6,931 nt of DNA from JAUUZT01 sp964654015 (lineage in GTDB: Bacteria > Chloroflexota > Dehalococcoidia > GIF9 > AB-539-J10), in contig CAZZHQ010000129.1 of assembly GCA_964654015.1 (NCBI GenBank), positions 1-6,931 of the forward strand, read 5' to 3'. Below the pieces are notes generated by a model. The model was not told the DNA's origin. It ran no database searches and worked only from the letters and a program-made list of their open reading frames with translations. This document shows positions 5,922 through 6,931 of this stretch, piece by piece (within the stretch, counting starts at the first letter, position 1; every line of letters starts with the position of its first letter). A program made the translations under genes and the position numbers.

Positions 5922-5927
5922 GTATAC
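5922..5927. promoter_or_regulatory. Third GTATAC site between the divergent promoters
   Basis: TTGTATAC (5920-5927) shares its 8-base form with the site at 5840-5847. It lies about 30 bp upstream of the regulator's -35 box and about 40 bp upstream of the leftward -35 box. It could be an auxiliary operator for looping or cooperative binding. A single 6-base palindrome alone would be weak evidence; the cluster is what supports it. Confidence 0.35.
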
Positions 5928-5958
5928 AGATTAGTATTGCAAGTTCCCATTTCAGCCC

Positions 5959-5987
5959 TTGACGCAGTGAGCAATACCATTTATAAT
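5959..5987 (+). promoter_or_regulatory. Rightward sigma-A promoter of the GntR gene
   Basis: TTGACG (5959-5964), a 17-base spacer and TATAAT (5982-5987) form a near-consensus housekeeping promoter. The predicted start point is about 5994, giving a leader of under 30 bases before the ATG at 6022, with AGAGG at 6014-6018 as a short-spaced ribosome binding site. Confidence 0.7.
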
Positions 5988-6021
5988 ATTTGCAATATGA
6001 CAATAGGGTATATAGAGGCAA

Positions 6022-6693
6022 ATGTCTACAATAAAAGCCCCATGGATACGTAAGCAACGGCGAACGCTAACCATAAAGGTGTCTGACACGCTGAAGGATG
6101 CAATTAGGACGGGTAGGTTAAAGCCGAATGAAAAGCTGGTAGAGAGCCAATTAACATTTGAACTAGGCATTAGCCGAACCCCGATTCGAGAGTCATTGAA
6201 CAGACTGGAGGTTGAAGGCTACGTTAAACGTTTACCTTCGGGCGGATATGCTGTGGTTGACCTCAATTTACAACGGGTCCGAGAGCTGTGCGAGGTACGG
6301 CAGGCACTGGAGGGGTACGCAGCCCGCTTAGCATGCAAGCGAGCCACTGAGAAACAAATCAAAACCTTAGAGCAGATTCAAAAAAAGATGAACGAGGCAC
6401 ACAAAAAAAGAGATATCGACTCTATGCAAAAGCTAAATGGCAAATTCCATACCGCGTTGTGCTACGCCAGCGGTAATGAACAGATAACTGCGAGGGTGCA
6501 GGTCCTAAGAGGTTACTTCTTTAGCCGTAAGGTATTGCAGTTCTTGTCCGTGAACGATTGGCAAGAATCCATCGCTGAGCACCAGCAGCTTATCAACGCC
6601 ATCAAGAAGCAAGAGTGTGACAGTATCAGCAAAGTTATGCACAATCATATACAGCGGCGCATAGATTTCTATGCTGAGCACATGAGTACATGA
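6022..6693 (+). CDS. GntR-family transcriptional regulator, FCD (FadR) subfamily
   Basis: This 223-residue regulator has an N-terminal winged helix-turn-helix (about 18-80), visible as LKDAIRTGRLKPNEKLVESQ, LGISRTPIRESLNRLEVEGY and GGYAVVDL. It is followed by an all-helical FCD ligand-binding domain (about 86-215). The usual FCD metal-binding set is present: N139 and H143 in LNGKFHTALCYASGN, H187 in EHQQLINAI, and H209 in MHNHI. R93 in EVRQALEG is the expected carboxylate-contacting arginine. FCD regulators commonly sense organic acids or sugar acids and bind short palindromes with a GT-AC core. It is divergent from the ligase-lyase operon, with GTATAC sites between them, so it probably represses that operon until the substrate acid appears. 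It has its own strong promoter. The effector cannot be named from sequence; a C4 hydroxy-acid or glyoxylate/glycolate is a guess from the operon. Confidence 0.9.
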   Translation: MSTIKAPWIRKQRRTLTIKVSDTLKDAIRTGRLKPNEKLVESQLTFELGISRTPIRESLNRLEVEGYVKRLPSGGYAVVDLNLQRVRELCEVRQALEGYAARLACKRATEKQIKTLEQIQKKMNEAHKKRDIDSMQKLNGKFHTALCYASGNEQITARVQVLRGYFFSRKVLQFLSVNDWQESIAEHQQLINAIKKQECDSISKVMHNHIQRRIDFYAEHMST

Positions 6694-6715
6694 CCGTGGT
6701 AACACATCTTACGGT
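6693..6715 (+). terminator. Weak hairpin after the GntR gene
   Basis: ACCGT (6693-6697) pairs with ACGGT (6711-6715) across 13 bases, followed only by TTGTC. It lies directly at the stop codon, but the stem is short and the T-run poor, so termination here is doubtful. Confidence 0.2.
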
Positions 6716-6734
6716 TTGTCGTCTGCTCACTTCC

Positions 6735-6746
6735 ACCATAAATGGT
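6735..6746. repeat. Short palindrome ACCAT-AA-ATGGT
   Basis: A perfect 5-bp inverted repeat with a two-base centre lies between the regulator gene and the right-hand hairpin. It may be an operator half-site pair or chance. Confidence 0.25.
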
Positions 6747-6766
6747 TTCCTAAATACTATTAGTGT

Positions 6767-6790
6767 ACACATGATCCACAGTCATGGTGT
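6767..6790. repeat. Imperfect hairpin with one bulge
   Basis: ACACATGA (6767-6774) pairs with TCATG-G-TGT (6782-6790, one bulged G) across a 7-base loop. It adjoins the palindrome GTGTACAC (6763-6770). No T-run follows on either strand within a few bases. It may be a structured RNA element or the end of a mobile element; nothing decides between these. Confidence 0.3.
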
Positions 6791-6845
6791 CCGGCCGTAT
6801 TTTTCGCATCTATAGCTCACGCCAGGCCACCGATTTGCTTACAGC

Positions 6846-6931
6846 ATGCGTGCTATAATCGTGCCTATGGTGAACTTGACATCGGATGTCAATAACGGAC
6901 ACGAAACCTATCATGCTGCCACTAGACCTGC
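6846..6931 (+). CDS. Possible start of a gene running off the window
   Basis: A frame opens with ATG 6846 (also ATG 6867) and stays open to the end, reading MRAIIVPMVNLTSDVNNG and onward for 28 codons. No ribosome binding site precedes either ATG. ATG 6867 lies almost exactly where transcription from the extended -10 box at 6851-6859 would begin, so a leaderless message is possible. The stretch is too short to recognise, and the opposite strand is also open for a similar length, so this is tentative. Confidence 0.2.
   Translation, partial: MRAIIVPMVNLTSDVNNGHETYHAATRP
6851..6859 (+). promoter_or_regulatory. Extended -10 promoter element
   Basis: TGC followed by TATAAT (6854-6859) is a textbook extended -10 box pointing right. 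No good -35 box lies 16-18 bases upstream (TTGCTT at 6835-6840 is only 13 bases away), but extended -10 promoters can do without one. The start point would be near 6866. Confidence 0.4.
6876..6892. promoter_or_regulatory. 17-bp palindrome, operator candidate
   Basis: TTGACATC (6876-6883) and GATGTCAA (6885-6892) are perfect reverse complements around a single G. It begins about 10 bases downstream of the start point predicted from the extended -10 box, a position suited to repression. The binding protein is unknown. Confidence 0.4.

Larger units (their letters stand above)
5404..6021. other. Region between the IS remnant and the regulator gene
   Basis: No intact gene is present. From left to right it holds the frameshifted minus-strand remnant (to about 5732), a 10-bp inverted repeat within it, a degraded stretch with many stops (5733-5841), paired GTATAC sites, a leftward promoter, a third GTATAC site, and the regulator's own rightward promoter. 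A small hairpin AGTGC-TTTTT-GCACT lies at 5425-5439, close to the probable right end of the IS110 element. Confidence 0.6.

Overview
The window most resembles a chromosomal segment of an anaerobic, moderate-GC Gram-positive bacterium (Clostridia, perhaps Peptococcaceae-like). This is an inference from strong AGGAGG-type ribosome binding sites, near-consensus sigma-A promoters, a poly-ferredoxin-like protein inside a CoA-metabolism operon, and large-serine-recombinase and IS110 debris. No rRNA, tRNA or CRISPR array is visible.

Layout. Positions 1-478 hold no confident gene, but contain a leftward hairpin plus T-run that can end the main operon. Positions 479-757 (minus) are the C-terminal scrap of a large serine recombinase, abutting and slightly overlapping the end of the operon. 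Positions 754-4175 (minus) are a tight four-gene operon, transcribed right to left: an ATP-grasp acyl-CoA ligase beta subunit (SucC/MtkA-like), a 95-residue ferredoxin-like protein with an unusual cysteine pattern, the CoA-binding alpha subunit (SucD/MtkB-like), and a CitE/HpcH-type acyl-CoA lyase. The junctions are a 1-nt gap, a 20-nt gap and an ATGA overlap. Positions about 4226-5400 hold a dead IS110-family element (plus strand). Positions 5400-5732 (minus) are a frameshifted remnant of an unrecognised gene. Positions 5842-5987 form a divergent control region. Positions 6022-6693 (plus) encode a GntR/FCD-family regulator. The last 240 bases carry hairpins, an extended -10 promoter and a 17-bp palindrome.

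How the genes may work together. A SucCD-like ligase plus a CitE-like lyase is the pairing used to activate a dicarboxylate such as malate (or citramalate) to its CoA thioester and split it into acetyl-CoA and an oxo-acid such as glyoxylate, or to run in reverse and conserve the thioester as ATP. The exact substrate cannot be read from sequence. The ferredoxin-like gene lodged between the two ligase subunits is the least expected part, because neither partial reaction is a redox reaction. The divergent GntR/FCD protein probably controls the set. GTATAC-core sites, like those bound by UxuR/ExuR-type FCD regulators, overlap a leftward TTGACA-N16-TATACT promoter, and an 11-base identical copy lies just upstream of the ligase beta gene. 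The IS110 element and the gene remnant now lie between that promoter and the operon, so present-day expression may be altered.
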